NCBI GenBank assembly: GCA_019359035.1
Contig: JAHHIC010000061.1
Coordinates: forward strand, 1-64,000
DNA length: 64,000 bases
DNA from: Scytonematopsis contorta HA4267-MV1
Lineage (GTDB): Bacteria; Cyanobacteriota; Cyanobacteriia; Cyanobacteriales; Nostocaceae
Direction: 5' to 3'
Part shown: piece by piece, positions 8,897-18,452 of the stretch
How the letters are laid out: the number at the start of each line of letters is the position of its first letter
How positions within the stretch are numbered: the first letter of the stretch is position 1
Notes under the pieces: generated by a model
The model's input: only the letters and a program-made list of their open reading frames with translations
Databases searched by the model: none
What the model was told of the DNA's origin: nothing
Translations under genes and position numbers: made by a program

Positions 8897-11818
8897 ATGA
8901 ACTACTCTTTAAAAAAACATTTTTATTTAAAATTTCTCACTTGCATTGCGGTCAGTAGCTTGATTCATAGCTATATTAACCCAGCAGTTGCTCAAATTAC
9001 CCCGGATGCGACTTTACCTATTAATACTAATATCAGAGTAAATAATAATACTAGTATTCTAGAAGCCGGAACAAGGGTACAAGGTAATCTTTTTCACAGC
9101 TTGAGAGAATTTTCTGTAATTAATGGTAGCGAAGCATTCTTTAATAACCCCTTAGACATTCGTAATATCATAACAAGAGTCACAGGTCAATCAATTTCTA
9201 ATATAGATGGCATAATCAGAGCCAATGGTTCTGCAAATTTATTTTTTATTAACCCGAATGGGATAATATTTGGTCAAAATGCAAGGTTAGATATAGGCGG
9301 TTCTTTTGTTGGGACTACTGCAAATTCATTACTATTTAACAATGGCTGGGAATATAGCGCAACAAACCCCAATGTACCACCGTTATTAACTGTAAACGTT
9401 CCCGTGGGATTACAGTTTGGTCGTAACCCAGGAGCGATAGAAGTGCGAGGTTCCGGTCACGAACTTGCTTACGATACTCAAAACGGAACAACAATTCAAG
9501 ATAACGTTCCAGCACTGGGAGTACGGACTGGAAAAACTTTTGCTCTTGTGGGGGGTGATATTTTTATTAAAGGAGGTAATTTAAATGCAGAATCAGGAAA
9601 AATATTTCTCGGAAGTGTTATCTCTCCTGATTTCGTTGAAGTTAGAGTCAATGATAGTGATTTAGCCTTTAGATATTTAGGGTTAGAGAAATTTGGCAAC
9701 ATTGAACTATCTCAAAAAGCTTCTGTCGATGTTAGTGGAGAGAGAGGAGGTTCCATCCAAATACAAAGTCAAGGATTATCTATTAAAGATGATTCATCAG
9801 TTTTATCGATTACAACAGGTTCTCAACCAGGAAGAGATATTGTTGTTAATACAACCAAACTGGTAGAATTAATTGGAGAAAGCACCTTATTCACAGAATC
9901 TCAAGGTGCTGGTAGTTCGGGTAATATCATTATCAATACACAAAAATTAACAGCTACAAGTGGGAGTTTCATATCAACTTATACTAATTCTTCTGGTAAT
10001 GCTGGACAAATTACAGTTACAGCCCCTCAAGCAATAGAGTTCTCAGAAACAGGAACAGAAGTAGCAATTTTTGTTCTGAGTGGTCTGTATACGGGGTCTA
10101 GTCCTTTCAGTTCCGGTTCAGCAGGAAATATAAACATCAAAACAGGACGTTTGAGTGTTAAAGTCGGTGGGGGAGTCCTTAGCCGAACCGACGGAGAAGG
10201 AAATGCGGGGGAAGTGACAATTAATGCCACTTCAGGGGTTGAAGTGATTTCTGTTGAAGACTTGTTCTTTTTGAGTGCTGTGGGCACGATTTCAGGAGGA
10301 AAAGGCAACGCAGGTAATTTAACAATTAATACCCCTTTGTTGCAAGTACTAAATAGAGGAAGCATTACTACTAGTACACAAGGTGCAGGTCGAGGTGGAG
10401 ATTTGACTATCAACACGGGCGAGCTGATATTACGAGATCGAGGAACTATAACTGCTACTGCGGCAATTGGTGAGGGTGACGGTGGAAATATAACAGTTAA
10501 TGCGACTTCAGGGGTTGAAATCAATGGTTCTGTTCCTGAAGGTGGTAGTGTTATCCCCTACAGTTTTTTGAGTACTTCTTCATTTTCATCAACAGGTAAT
10601 GCAGGTAATGCAGGTAATTTAACAATTAATACCCCTTTATTGCGAGTGCTAAATGCAGCAGGTGTTAGTGTTCGGACATTTGGTGCAGGTCGAGGTGGAG
10701 ATTTAACTATCAACACGGGCGAGCTGATAGTACGAGATGGAGGAATTATAAATGCTAGTACACTTGCTGAGGGACAGGGTGGAAATATAACAATCAATGC
10801 AATATCTTTGGTAGAATTAATTGGTGTGAATGCTATCAATAAATCTCCCAGTGGTTTGTTTGCTGGACAATATAAACCAGGTGAAGAAGCAAAAGGTAAC
10901 GCAGGGAATGTAATAATTAACACTCCTTTGTTGCGAGTATTGAATGGAGCAGCTATTAATGCTGATACACTTGGTGCGGGTCGAGGTGGAGAATTGAAGA
11001 TTACAACGGATCAATTGTTAGTCAGAAATGCGTCCATACGTGCGCTTAGTATCGGAACAGGAAGCGCAGGTAATTTAACTATAAATGCCAAAAACGCCAT
11101 AAATTTAGACGATAATGCCTTACTCACCGCCAACACCCGCAGCAATGGACTTGACCAAGCAATAATTAACATTAACTCACCAGATTTAATCCTCCGTCGC
11201 GGTAGCAGAATTACCACCAACGCTACAGGTTCTGATGTTATTGGCGGTGATATCAATATCAAAGCTGGAAATTTAGCTCTACTAGAAAGGAGCAACATTA
11301 CTGCCAATTCTACAGACGCGCGCGGTGGTAAAATTAATATTCAAGCCCAAGGTCTTTTCCAAAGTCCAGACAGCGCCATTACAGCTCGTGGACGAACTCA
11401 AGCATTAAGCGGGACTGTTAATATTAACACCACTCTCGACCCTAGTAGTGTTTTAAAGGAAATACCGATTAATTTAGTTGACCCGAGCGGACAAATTGCA
11501 TCTAGTTGTGTCCCCGGAACTGCTCAAAATCGTAATTATTTTACTATTACAGGTCGTGGGGGAATACCAGCCAACTCAACCGAACTACTGCAGGATACTA
11601 GCACCATTGCAGCCTGGGTAACAAAAAAACCAAAACCGGAAAGTGAGCAACCATCAACAATTCCGTCATCACAACAGTCATCAGCGCAACCTAATCCTAT
11701 CCCACAACCAATAGTAGAAGCCACCGATTGGTTAGTAGATAATCGCGGTCAAATTCATTTAGTCGCAATTAACAAAGCAAACCACATCCCCAGCAAACCA
11801 AATCTTTGCCCCAATTAA
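8897..11818 (+). CDS. Filamentous haemagglutinin (TPS) domain protein 3
   Basis: Longest and most complete of the three tandem paralogues (about 973 residues). ATG 8897 (Met-Asn-Tyr-Ser) begins a signal peptide ending near AVAQ; the TPS secretion domain with NPNGIIFG follows, and then many repeats of the form GNAGNLTINTPLLRVLN and GRGGDLTINTGELIVRDGG that predict a beta-helix. The C-terminus has a Pro/Ser/Gln linker (KPKPESEQPSTIPSSQQSS) and the tail ATDWLVDNRGQIHLVA...NLCPN. The protein is expected outside the cell or on the outer membrane, which requires a TpsB partner not present here. In cyanobacteria such proteins are often encoded near CHAT/TPR proteins, as here. Confidence 0.92.
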   Translation: MNYSLKKHFYLKFLTCIAVSSLIHSYINPAVAQITPDATLPINTNIRVNNNTSILEAGTRVQGNLFHSLREFSVINGSEAFFNNPLDIRNIITRVTGQSISNIDGIIRANGSANLFFINPNGIIFGQNARLDIGGSFVGTTANSLLFNNGWEYSATNPNVPPLLTVNVPVGLQFGRNPGAIEVRGSGHELAYDTQNGTTIQDNVPALGVRTGKTFALVGGDIFIKGGNLNAESGKIFLGSVISPDFVEVRVNDSDLAFRYLGLEKFGNIELSQKASVDVSGERGGSIQIQSQGLSIKDDSSVLSITTGSQPGRDIVVNTTKLVELIGESTLFTESQGAGSSGNIIINTQKLTATSGSFISTYTNSSGNAGQITVTAPQAIEFSETGTEVAIFVLSGLYTGSSPFSSGSAGNINIKTGRLSVKVGGGVLSRTDGEGNAGEVTINATSGVEVISVEDLFFLSAVGTISGGKGNAGNLTINTPLLQVLNRGSITTSTQGAGRGGDLTINTGELILRDRGTITATAAIGEGDGGNITVNATSGVEINGSVPEGGSVIPYSFLSTSSFSSTGNAGNAGNLTINTPLLRVLNAAGVSVRTFGAGRGGDLTINTGELIVRDGGIINASTLAEGQGGNITINAISLVELIGVNAINKSPSGLFAGQYKPGEEAKGNAGNVIINTPLLRVLNGAAINADTLGAGRGGELKITTDQLLVRNASIRALSIGTGSAGNLTINAKNAINLDDNALLTANTRSNGLDQAIININSPDLILRRGSRITTNATGSDVIGGDINIKAGNLALLERSNITANSTDARGGKINIQAQGLFQSPDSAITARGRTQALSGTVNINTTLDPSSVLKEIPINLVDPSGQIASSCVPGTAQNRNYFTITGRGGIPANSTELLQDTSTIAAWVTKKPKPESEQPSTIPSSQQSSAQPNPIPQPIVEATDWLVDNRGQIHLVAINKANHIPSKPNLCPN

Positions 11819-11874
11819 TTTATGCTCAAAACGGTTAAAAAATATACTTATCAATATGGTCGTCCCTGCACCTG

Positions 11875-12020
11875 AAACCCCACCCCCAACCCCCTCCCCG
11901 TTTACGGGGAGGGGGCTACGATTAATAATAATCACTCTCGAAAATACAAAAACCAACTATTTCTTTTAATTTTTCGTAGCCCCCTCCCCGCTTGCGGGGA
12001 GGGGGTTGGGGGTGGGGTTT
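11875..12020. repeat. G/C-rich inverted repeat, likely bidirectional terminator
   Basis: Two arms, AAACCCCACCCCCAACCCCC and its complement, face each other over about 145 bases. Each arm contains its own hairpin (CCCCCTCCCCGTTTACGGGGAGGGGG-type, positions about 11890-11915 and 11981-12006). It lies between convergent genes (haemagglutinin gene 3 and the TPR-CHAT gene), where a two-way terminator is expected. The G-tracts could also form quadruplex structures. Confidence 0.75.
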
Positions 12021-12076
12021 GCTTTACTGGGACTAGTGATACTTTTGGGTTTTATGTGCAACACGGTAAGCAATAC

Positions 12077-14743
12077 TTAAAGCCAACTACCAACTAACAC
12101 ATACGAAGCCCAATAAAGAGGACGTCTAAAACGATTATCGCAACCCGATTGGGGATTTTTACAAAGCAATTCTAGTTGAGCAAGACGTAAAGCCTGTGCC
12201 GTACTTTTGTTATCAACTAAATTACGATAAAAGCTTTGAATAAATAGGGATGTAGAGACATCACCAATCTGCCATAAAGAAGCTAATGTACTTCTAGCTC
12301 CCGCACGTAGAGCAATCCCAGCTAACCCCAATGTAGCACGGTTGTCTCCTTTAGCCGTTTCGCAAGCACTCAGAACAAGTAGCTCGATAGGCTCTGTTCG
12401 TTGTTCTTCTCGACTTTTGAGTAAATTATTAAGTCGAGGGAGGTTAATGCGTCCATCTGCTGCTAAGATAAATGTTTCACTTGCTTTAGAGCTAAATTGT
12501 CCGTGAGTTGCTAAGTGAACTACTCGAAAAGGCTCGCGATTAATTGTTTGCTCTAAAGTTGTACTCTTGAATTTTTCATTATATAGCGTAGTTGTCGGTA
12601 TGCCTAATTTCCCAATTGAAGCCAATTCTGATTTTACATAAGGAAGTGGTGCAAAATTTGTGTCTAATGGTGGATTTGATAGACCTCCTGCAAGAGTATT
12701 TAATGCTTGGCGTTTTAGAGGTTTGGGGGTAAATAGCTGCAAACCTGGACTAATAGCAATTGCATACTTTTGGACTAAATATTCTTTATTAATTTCATCA
12801 TATAAAGCAGCGATTGGAATATTACCCAGCGAACCGTCTGGAATAAATACCAAATTTTCAACTTTACTATTTTTAAGCTCAGTTGTAACTGGTTGAATTA
12901 ACCACTTATACAGTTGTGTAGAAGCAGACATAAATTGACGGTTATTATCCGGTTGGACTATATTATCTCGCATTTGTTGAATTATTTCTTCTATCTTTTC
13001 GCGTTTAACTATAGAAGTTTTGCGTATTAAAGGTTTCCCAGGAATTTTGAGGATGACTTCCAGTTGGTTACTCAGAATAATAGGGTAAAATATGGCGGTA
13101 TTAGGATTTTCCTTGTCAACAAACTTATCAAGTAACACAAATTGATTACTTAAGCAAGCTTCTCGAAAATAATTATCTAGCTCCGCTAACTGTAGAGCTT
13201 CTATTCGCTGACGCACTTTGTCTAAATCGGGTTTTCCTACTCCTTGTTCTTGCAAAAGCAGTTCAACTGACTGTCTATAAATAGGCTCTACACTATCACG
13301 AAAATTAAACTGTGCTTCTCGGTTTACTCCCGCTAAATCTGTACGTAATGATTGAAGAGTTTGTACCGATTTATCGTAAGCTTTTACTGCATCTTCAATA
13401 TTTCCCTGCGCTTTAGATAAGCGTCCTAATAACCATTCCCAACGGTAGGAAATATCACTAGCATCGATTTTTTGAGAAATTGTCCATGCTTTACGTGCTA
13501 AATCTTCTGCGACCTGTATTTGCTTATCCTGTTCATAAACTTCTGCTAAACTTCCAAGAGCGTCCGACTCAGCACGCTCGTCATTTATTGCCTTAGCTTG
13601 CTGTATAGCAGTTGCTAAAATTTCCGCAATATCTTTTTTGTCTATATATTTTTTGTCTGTATTAAAATTAGTAATCGTACGTGCAAAATTAATCCGAGCA
13701 TAAATACCTGGGTTGTTTGCAGGTAAATTAGGTAAATCAGATTTAATAATGGGAATCAACTGTGTTACTTTAGTTGTTTTTTTAGTTTTTATCAGCAAAC
13801 TAAGGTGATTTATTTGAGCTTGAATTTTTATAAGTGGATTTGCTGCAACTTTTGCCGCATTTTCATAATGAATAATTGCATCTTCGTTATTACCTATTAA
13901 TCTAGTAGTATTAGCAAGAGATAATTCTGTTATGCTAATTTCTTGTGGAAGTTGTAAACGTTGAGCAATTTCCAAGCTTTTCTTTAAATTTTTCTGAGAA
14001 TCCTCTAAATCACCCAACTGTTGTTGAACATTACCCAACGAACGCAAAGCAGCCGTTTTTATCAGCGAATCTGGTTGTTTTTCCAAATCTTGAGAAATGG
14101 ACTTTAACATTTTGTTCGCACGCTGATTAAAACCAGAAAATCGTAGAGCTTGTGCTTGATTTATCCGACTGCGAGTAACTCCATTATTATCGCTTAACTG
14201 ACGCCAAAAAAGCTCTGCACGTTTGGCTGTTTCTAAAGCTGCTTCTGCATTTCCTTGTGTTAATTGCTGTCCAGTCAAAATATCTAAAGACGGAGCTAAA
14301 ATTTCTATTAATTCTAACTTTGGATTATTGACTTTTAGTTTGTAATTTGTATTATCCCATCCCAGTAATTTTAAACTAGTATTGATAGCATAGTCAGCTT
14401 GTTTCCATGAACCTAGTTTTTCAAGTACAAGCGAAAGATTTGTTAAAGCTTCTGCTTGTCCTAAATTATCCCCAGATTCTTGATAGATACGAATCGCTTG
14501 TTGTAACACCTTGACTGCATCAGTAAAGCGTCCTGCTTGAAACAATTGTTCTCCTTGTTGGAGTAACTGCTGTGGTGTTGCTAAGGTTGTAGTAGTTGAG
14601 TGTTGTAACTGTGATTGTATCGGTTGTTTAGCTAATGTGCTGGGGATGATTATCAGAAAAAAACCAAGAGTAAACAATGTTAAGTTGATTGCTGTAATCT
14701 TAACTATTTTTTCTACCGTCTTTTTATAAAAAAATCGTAGCAT
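12077..14743 (-). CDS. TPR-CHAT domain protein with signal/anchor sequence
   Basis: Predicted caspase-like (CHAT, clan CD) protein behind a TPR solenoid. I start at ATG 14743 (MLRFFYKK), preceded by AAGGTG and lying beyond the end of the upstream gene; a frame extending to 14818 would overlap it. A hydrophobic N-terminal segment (LTLFTLGFFLIIIPSTLA) suggests export or membrane anchoring. Several TPR-like helices fill roughly residues 50-500. The C-terminal CHAT domain has the catalytic His in VVHLATHGQF and Cys in LLVLSACETAKGD, followed by the usual LAGIALRAGARSTLASLW and a final RRPLYWASYVLVGSW. Such proteins often accompany haemagglutinin-type secreted proteins in cyanobacteria; the substrate is unknown. 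Last gene of the sigma/DUF1822/CHASE2 operon. Confidence 0.9.
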   Translation of the reverse strand: MLRFFYKKTVEKIVKITAINLTLFTLGFFLIIIPSTLAKQPIQSQLQHSTTTTLATPQQLLQQGEQLFQAGRFTDAVKVLQQAIRIYQESGDNLGQAEALTNLSLVLEKLGSWKQADYAINTSLKLLGWDNTNYKLKVNNPKLELIEILAPSLDILTGQQLTQGNAEAALETAKRAELFWRQLSDNNGVTRSRINQAQALRFSGFNQRANKMLKSISQDLEKQPDSLIKTAALRSLGNVQQQLGDLEDSQKNLKKSLEIAQRLQLPQEISITELSLANTTRLIGNNEDAIIHYENAAKVAANPLIKIQAQINHLSLLIKTKKTTKVTQLIPIIKSDLPNLPANNPGIYARINFARTITNFNTDKKYIDKKDIAEILATAIQQAKAINDERAESDALGSLAEVYEQDKQIQVAEDLARKAWTISQKIDASDISYRWEWLLGRLSKAQGNIEDAVKAYDKSVQTLQSLRTDLAGVNREAQFNFRDSVEPIYRQSVELLLQEQGVGKPDLDKVRQRIEALQLAELDNYFREACLSNQFVLLDKFVDKENPNTAIFYPIILSNQLEVILKIPGKPLIRKTSIVKREKIEEIIQQMRDNIVQPDNNRQFMSASTQLYKWLIQPVTTELKNSKVENLVFIPDGSLGNIPIAALYDEINKEYLVQKYAIAISPGLQLFTPKPLKRQALNTLAGGLSNPPLDTNFAPLPYVKSELASIGKLGIPTTTLYNEKFKSTTLEQTINREPFRVVHLATHGQFSSKASETFILAADGRINLPRLNNLLKSREEQRTEPIELLVLSACETAKGDNRATLGLAGIALRAGARSTLASLWQIGDVSTSLFIQSFYRNLVDNKSTAQALRLAQLELLCKNPQSGCDNRFRRPLYWASYVLVGSWL

Positions 14744-14780
14744 TTGACACCTTGATAGTAGTTTACACAAAAAATTATTC

Positions 14781-17120
14781 TTATTTCCAAGTAAATAATA
14801 CAACAAGCCCACTAGCAACTAGAGCGTAAGTAGAAGGAACAAATGGTAACCATAAGCCTTGTATATATATACAAAACGCACAAATCCCGTAAAGAACTAC
14901 AACATTAGCAAATATAACCACTGCTCGATATCGTTGAGGTGAACGCCAAATAATCAAGCCAGATGCTAATGAAAAAGCACATATCACAAGAAAATCACCC
15001 CAGGAAGGTAAAAACCAAAGAATTGGTCGATTATTTAAAACCGCATCTAAAATTTGATTAACTTTTTGTGCCTGTATAGTTACGCCATACACTTGATGAT
15101 TATTTGACTGTGCAGCACTGTAAGGAGTTAACCAAGTATCGCCAAGATTGTTTTCTCTGGCTGTCACCCCAATAACAACTATCCTACCTTGAAAATCATC
15201 AGGGTCTACTTCATTATTTAATACATCTTCTATAGTTACACTTTCAACCTCATTACGATAATAATTAATAGGTATTTGAATACCATTCAAATTGTTTTGC
15301 TGTTGATAAACCCCACTACTACCAGGTTTTAATCCTTTAAATACTCTATCACCAAGTTGAATATAATCTGATTGAGGATTAATCTTTGTAATTTTATGAT
15401 TAGTAAATAAATAGCGAATAGCTAATTGCAACGCAAACGAGTACTCAGTTTTACAAGGAGAAGCAGGTTCTTGATTCATCATCATAATGTGGCGTCGCAC
15501 TATATTATCTATGTCTTGTACCGCATCAGTAAAACCTACTTGTCCTATATCTATTGATGCTGGAGGTTTGATACCTGAAGAGTTAATAGTAGTATCTTTA
15601 CCTTTACAAATAGCAACAACATTCGGTTTATTCAATTCATCATCCAACTTAATTGGATTTGATTCATTAGGAAAATCAGGAATCTCTCGATAAATATCTA
15701 TGCCAATAACCGAAGCTTTATACTTCTGTAATTTATGAAGTATTTTAGCTAATATACTATCCGAGACAGATTTTACTCCTCGAATATTACTCTCTGCATT
15801 TTTTCCTGAATTTATAATATATTCATCTGTGACTTTAACTAATAACACCCTTGAATTTGTTGTTTCCATTGATGGTAGCAGGTTCAGAATTTGGTCAAAA
15901 GCCTGTAGTTCGCTTCTCTCTAAAACACCTAAGTATCTTAACCCCGTGACTGATGTAGCTACTATTAATGTGCTAGCTAATATTTTCCATAGTTTTGCTG
16001 TTCGATTATTTTTAGCAGTTGCTTTTGCATTCGCACCACATAATTCTTTCCAAGTACTAGGAACATTTGTCGGATTTTGGTAAATAACAGGTAACCAACT
16101 AGCACAAGGAAAATTATTTTCTAACCCCTTAAGTTTCGAGCGTGCTTCTCTAACAGCCAAATAAAATGATTTACCACCTGCAAAAGCGAGTAAAAAGTTT
16201 TGCAAAAATTTTTGCGCTACCAAATCAGGCACCATTTCGCGCATGACAATTATTTGTGGTATATTCAAAGTAGCTAAGTTGCGTGCCAGACTAATTCCAT
16301 CACAAGAATTAAAAATTGCCATTTTTAAACCACGTTTAATCGCTTCTCGTAAGGCTTCTTGAAGTTGAATAATAGTTAAACTTTCAGTTTGATTAATATA
16401 AAATTTTCCTATATCCCTATCTATATCACTACCACTATGACCAGCAAAAAACAAAATATCCCAACTTTTATTCCATAATTGTTCGTCAAAGTCTGCACGT
16501 GTAGGTTGAATCAGAAAAGTAGTTTGAGCATCTGTTAATTGTTCTAAAATATGTTGGTCTTGTTCTATATTTATATTAGAACTATTACCTAAAATTGCTA
16601 AAATCTTAGCCTTACCCGTAGAACATTTATCTTGTACTTTTACGGATGCATACTCATGATTACTTAAAGCCAACTCAGCTTTCGGATAATGCTCAAAAAA
16701 ATTCCACAAATGCCAAGGGAAACCATGTAGTAAAAATGTATTTGTTTCAATCACAAGTCTGATTTCATCATCTTGGCTAAGTAAAGTTCGTAACTGTCGC
16801 TCAATATTTTGGAACGATTCGTACTTGAGCCAAGCATTAAGAGAAGATTGTATTTTTTGGCACACATCAGCAAAATCATTTGTTGAAACATTATTAACAT
16901 CTTCTTGATATATTTTTATACGTTGATGGCTGCCGATACCTTGATAGACAGCTTTGTAAAGTAATTGCCATTTTTTATATAGTTTGCTTAATTCCGGTGC
17001 ATCAGGCAAGCTTCCATTGATTTTATAAAATTGATTATTATTCCAAATCTGAGCTATAACAACAGGAAACCCTTGGTTTAAATCTCCCCCTAATAAGCTG
17101 ATGACAACTAGCTTACTCAT
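14781..17120 (-). CDS. CHAT-CHASE2 membrane protein
   Basis: Two-part sensor-like protein of about 779 residues. The N-terminal half is a CHAT-like domain with DILFFAGHSGS (His) and AIFNSCDG (Cys), the caspase-type dyad. After a transmembrane helix (about residues 390-405, ILASTLIVATSVTGLRYLG) comes a CHASE2 domain, expected outside the membrane (RVLLVKVTDEYI, VIGIDIYREIPDF, DIDNIVRRHIMMM, GRIVVIGVTA). Three C-terminal hydrophobic helices end the protein, which is typical of CHASE2. It has no histidine kinase or cyclase output, so the CHAT domain is the likely effector. It ends 37 bases before the start of the TPR-CHAT gene. The signal sensed is unknown. Confidence 0.9.
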   Translation of the reverse strand: MSKLVVISLLGGDLNQGFPVVIAQIWNNNQFYKINGSLPDAPELSKLYKKWQLLYKAVYQGIGSHQRIKIYQEDVNNVSTNDFADVCQKIQSSLNAWLKYESFQNIERQLRTLLSQDDEIRLVIETNTFLLHGFPWHLWNFFEHYPKAELALSNHEYASVKVQDKCSTGKAKILAILGNSSNINIEQDQHILEQLTDAQTTFLIQPTRADFDEQLWNKSWDILFFAGHSGSDIDRDIGKFYINQTESLTIIQLQEALREAIKRGLKMAIFNSCDGISLARNLATLNIPQIIVMREMVPDLVAQKFLQNFLLAFAGGKSFYLAVREARSKLKGLENNFPCASWLPVIYQNPTNVPSTWKELCGANAKATAKNNRTAKLWKILASTLIVATSVTGLRYLGVLERSELQAFDQILNLLPSMETTNSRVLLVKVTDEYIINSGKNAESNIRGVKSVSDSILAKILHKLQKYKASVIGIDIYREIPDFPNESNPIKLDDELNKPNVVAICKGKDTTINSSGIKPPASIDIGQVGFTDAVQDIDNIVRRHIMMMNQEPASPCKTEYSFALQLAIRYLFTNHKITKINPQSDYIQLGDRVFKGLKPGSSGVYQQQNNLNGIQIPINYYRNEVESVTIEDVLNNEVDPDDFQGRIVVIGVTARENNLGDTWLTPYSAAQSNNHQVYGVTIQAQKVNQILDAVLNNRPILWFLPSWGDFLVICAFSLASGLIIWRSPQRYRAVVIFANVVVLYGICAFCIYIQGLWLPFVPSTYALVASGLVVLFTWK

Positions 17121-17215
17121 GTGCTTAACTACACCTTATATTAACGATTATCAAGTAAGTCAGTGCAAATTAATGATACTCGAAAGAGCGGAAGTCGTTA
17201 AAAATGTAACCTCAA

Positions 17216-18397
17216 CTAAATTATAAAATTCTCTGTTATTTGATAATCATCAAAAGAAATTTGGATTTTAAAACTTTCCCCCACTTCCCCTGCAAACCGA
17301 TTCAATTGAATGTAGTTATCATGTTCCCGTGCTTGTATTTCTTGAAGAACTTCTCCTGAGTCCAAAAGCAAAGCGAGCTTTATATTATTAGGTAAGTAAA
17401 AATTTCCATTGAAGGGATGTAACTGTACGCGAATGCAAATTTGTTGGTTCTCCTCCCAATTTAAACTTATTATCAAAATTACTGCTAAAGATGCTTCTGT
17501 TCCTAAGTATATCACTTTACCTCGTTTAACAGGTTCTAGCTCTATATCCAGAGAATCCCTAAAGTTAACAGCAATGTCGCCAATACTCGGACTAAAAAGC
17601 GTCTCTACACTTTGCCAAAAGTCATCATATATATCCTTTAACCAGTAATTAAGATTTATTATCTTTTGACTCGATAGTGGTTGTAACCTCTTTTGATATA
17701 ATTGCCGACGCCATTGCTCATTTTCGAGTAAGGCTCCCCAAGTTGCAAATGACACTGATAGACTCGGAAAAATTACAGAATAATTACTTAATTGCTGCAC
17801 TAAATTTTCTGCTTGAGTAGCTGATAGTTTGGGTAATGAAGGCACAGTAGCTCTAACTTCTTCTTCTTGACAAAATAGATAAGTAATCCAAAAAGCACTA
17901 AAATCTTTGATTAAGTATTGTTTATCTACACAATACTTTCTCTCTAATGAATCATAGTTACCTTTTGATTTCAGTTCAGCATGACTTATATAACCCCAAA
18001 TGCGAACAAAATCCCCATTTTCTCCAACTTGTGCAGCTAAATAATAATCTCCCACCCAACTCGGAATATCTACCCATTCCTGAGGGACTTCTAACTCATT
18101 ATCATCAATTGCTTCAGTGGGAATTAGTACAATTCTTCTACCAGGAATTTGAACACCCGTACCATTAACAAATTCCCAAGAAGCTAGCGTATCGGCGCAA
18201 TTCTGCTCAAAATTTGCCTGTATAAAATCTTCATTATTAACCCAATCTAAAAAAGCATGAAGACAAATTTGATTTACGTAAGCACGCCAACGACTACTAG
18301 GAGTACTATAATATTGGCTTTTCTGCCATAGCAGCATCTGTACTTCAAGTGTTATTTCTAACAACCATTCTCTAGTATCCGCGAAAGTATATGTCAT
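17216..18397 (-). CDS. DUF1822 family protein
   Basis: About 393 residues with the features of DUF1822: an N-terminal WLLEITLEVQMLLWQKSQ...WRAYVNQICLHAFLDWV, then VNGTGVQIPGRRIVLIPTEAID and EWVDIPSWVGDYYLAAQV. The family is cyanobacterial and of unknown biochemical function; members recur beside sigma-factor-like and CHASE2/CHAT genes, as here. ATG 18397 has a GGGAG ribosome-binding site about six bases upstream. It follows the sigma-like gene after 55 bases and precedes the CHAT-CHASE2 gene by about 95 bases, so co-transcription is likely. No membrane segment was seen. Confidence 0.85.
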   Translation of the reverse strand: MTYTFADTREWLLEITLEVQMLLWQKSQYYSTPSSRWRAYVNQICLHAFLDWVNNEDFIQANFEQNCADTLASWEFVNGTGVQIPGRRIVLIPTEAIDDNELEVPQEWVDIPSWVGDYYLAAQVGENGDFVRIWGYISHAELKSKGNYDSLERKYCVDKQYLIKDFSAFWITYLFCQEEEVRATVPSLPKLSATQAENLVQQLSNYSVIFPSLSVSFATWGALLENEQWRRQLYQKRLQPLSSQKIINLNYWLKDIYDDFWQSVETLFSPSIGDIAVNFRDSLDIELEPVKRGKVIYLGTEASLAVILIISLNWEENQQICIRVQLHPFNGNFYLPNNIKLALLLDSGEVLQEIQAREHDNYIQLNRFAGEVGESFKIQISFDDYQITENFII

Positions 18398-18452
18398 TTT
18401 TTACTCCCTTTAAAGTACTGTTTACCTTTAAAAATTCTGCCATTAGGGCGGA

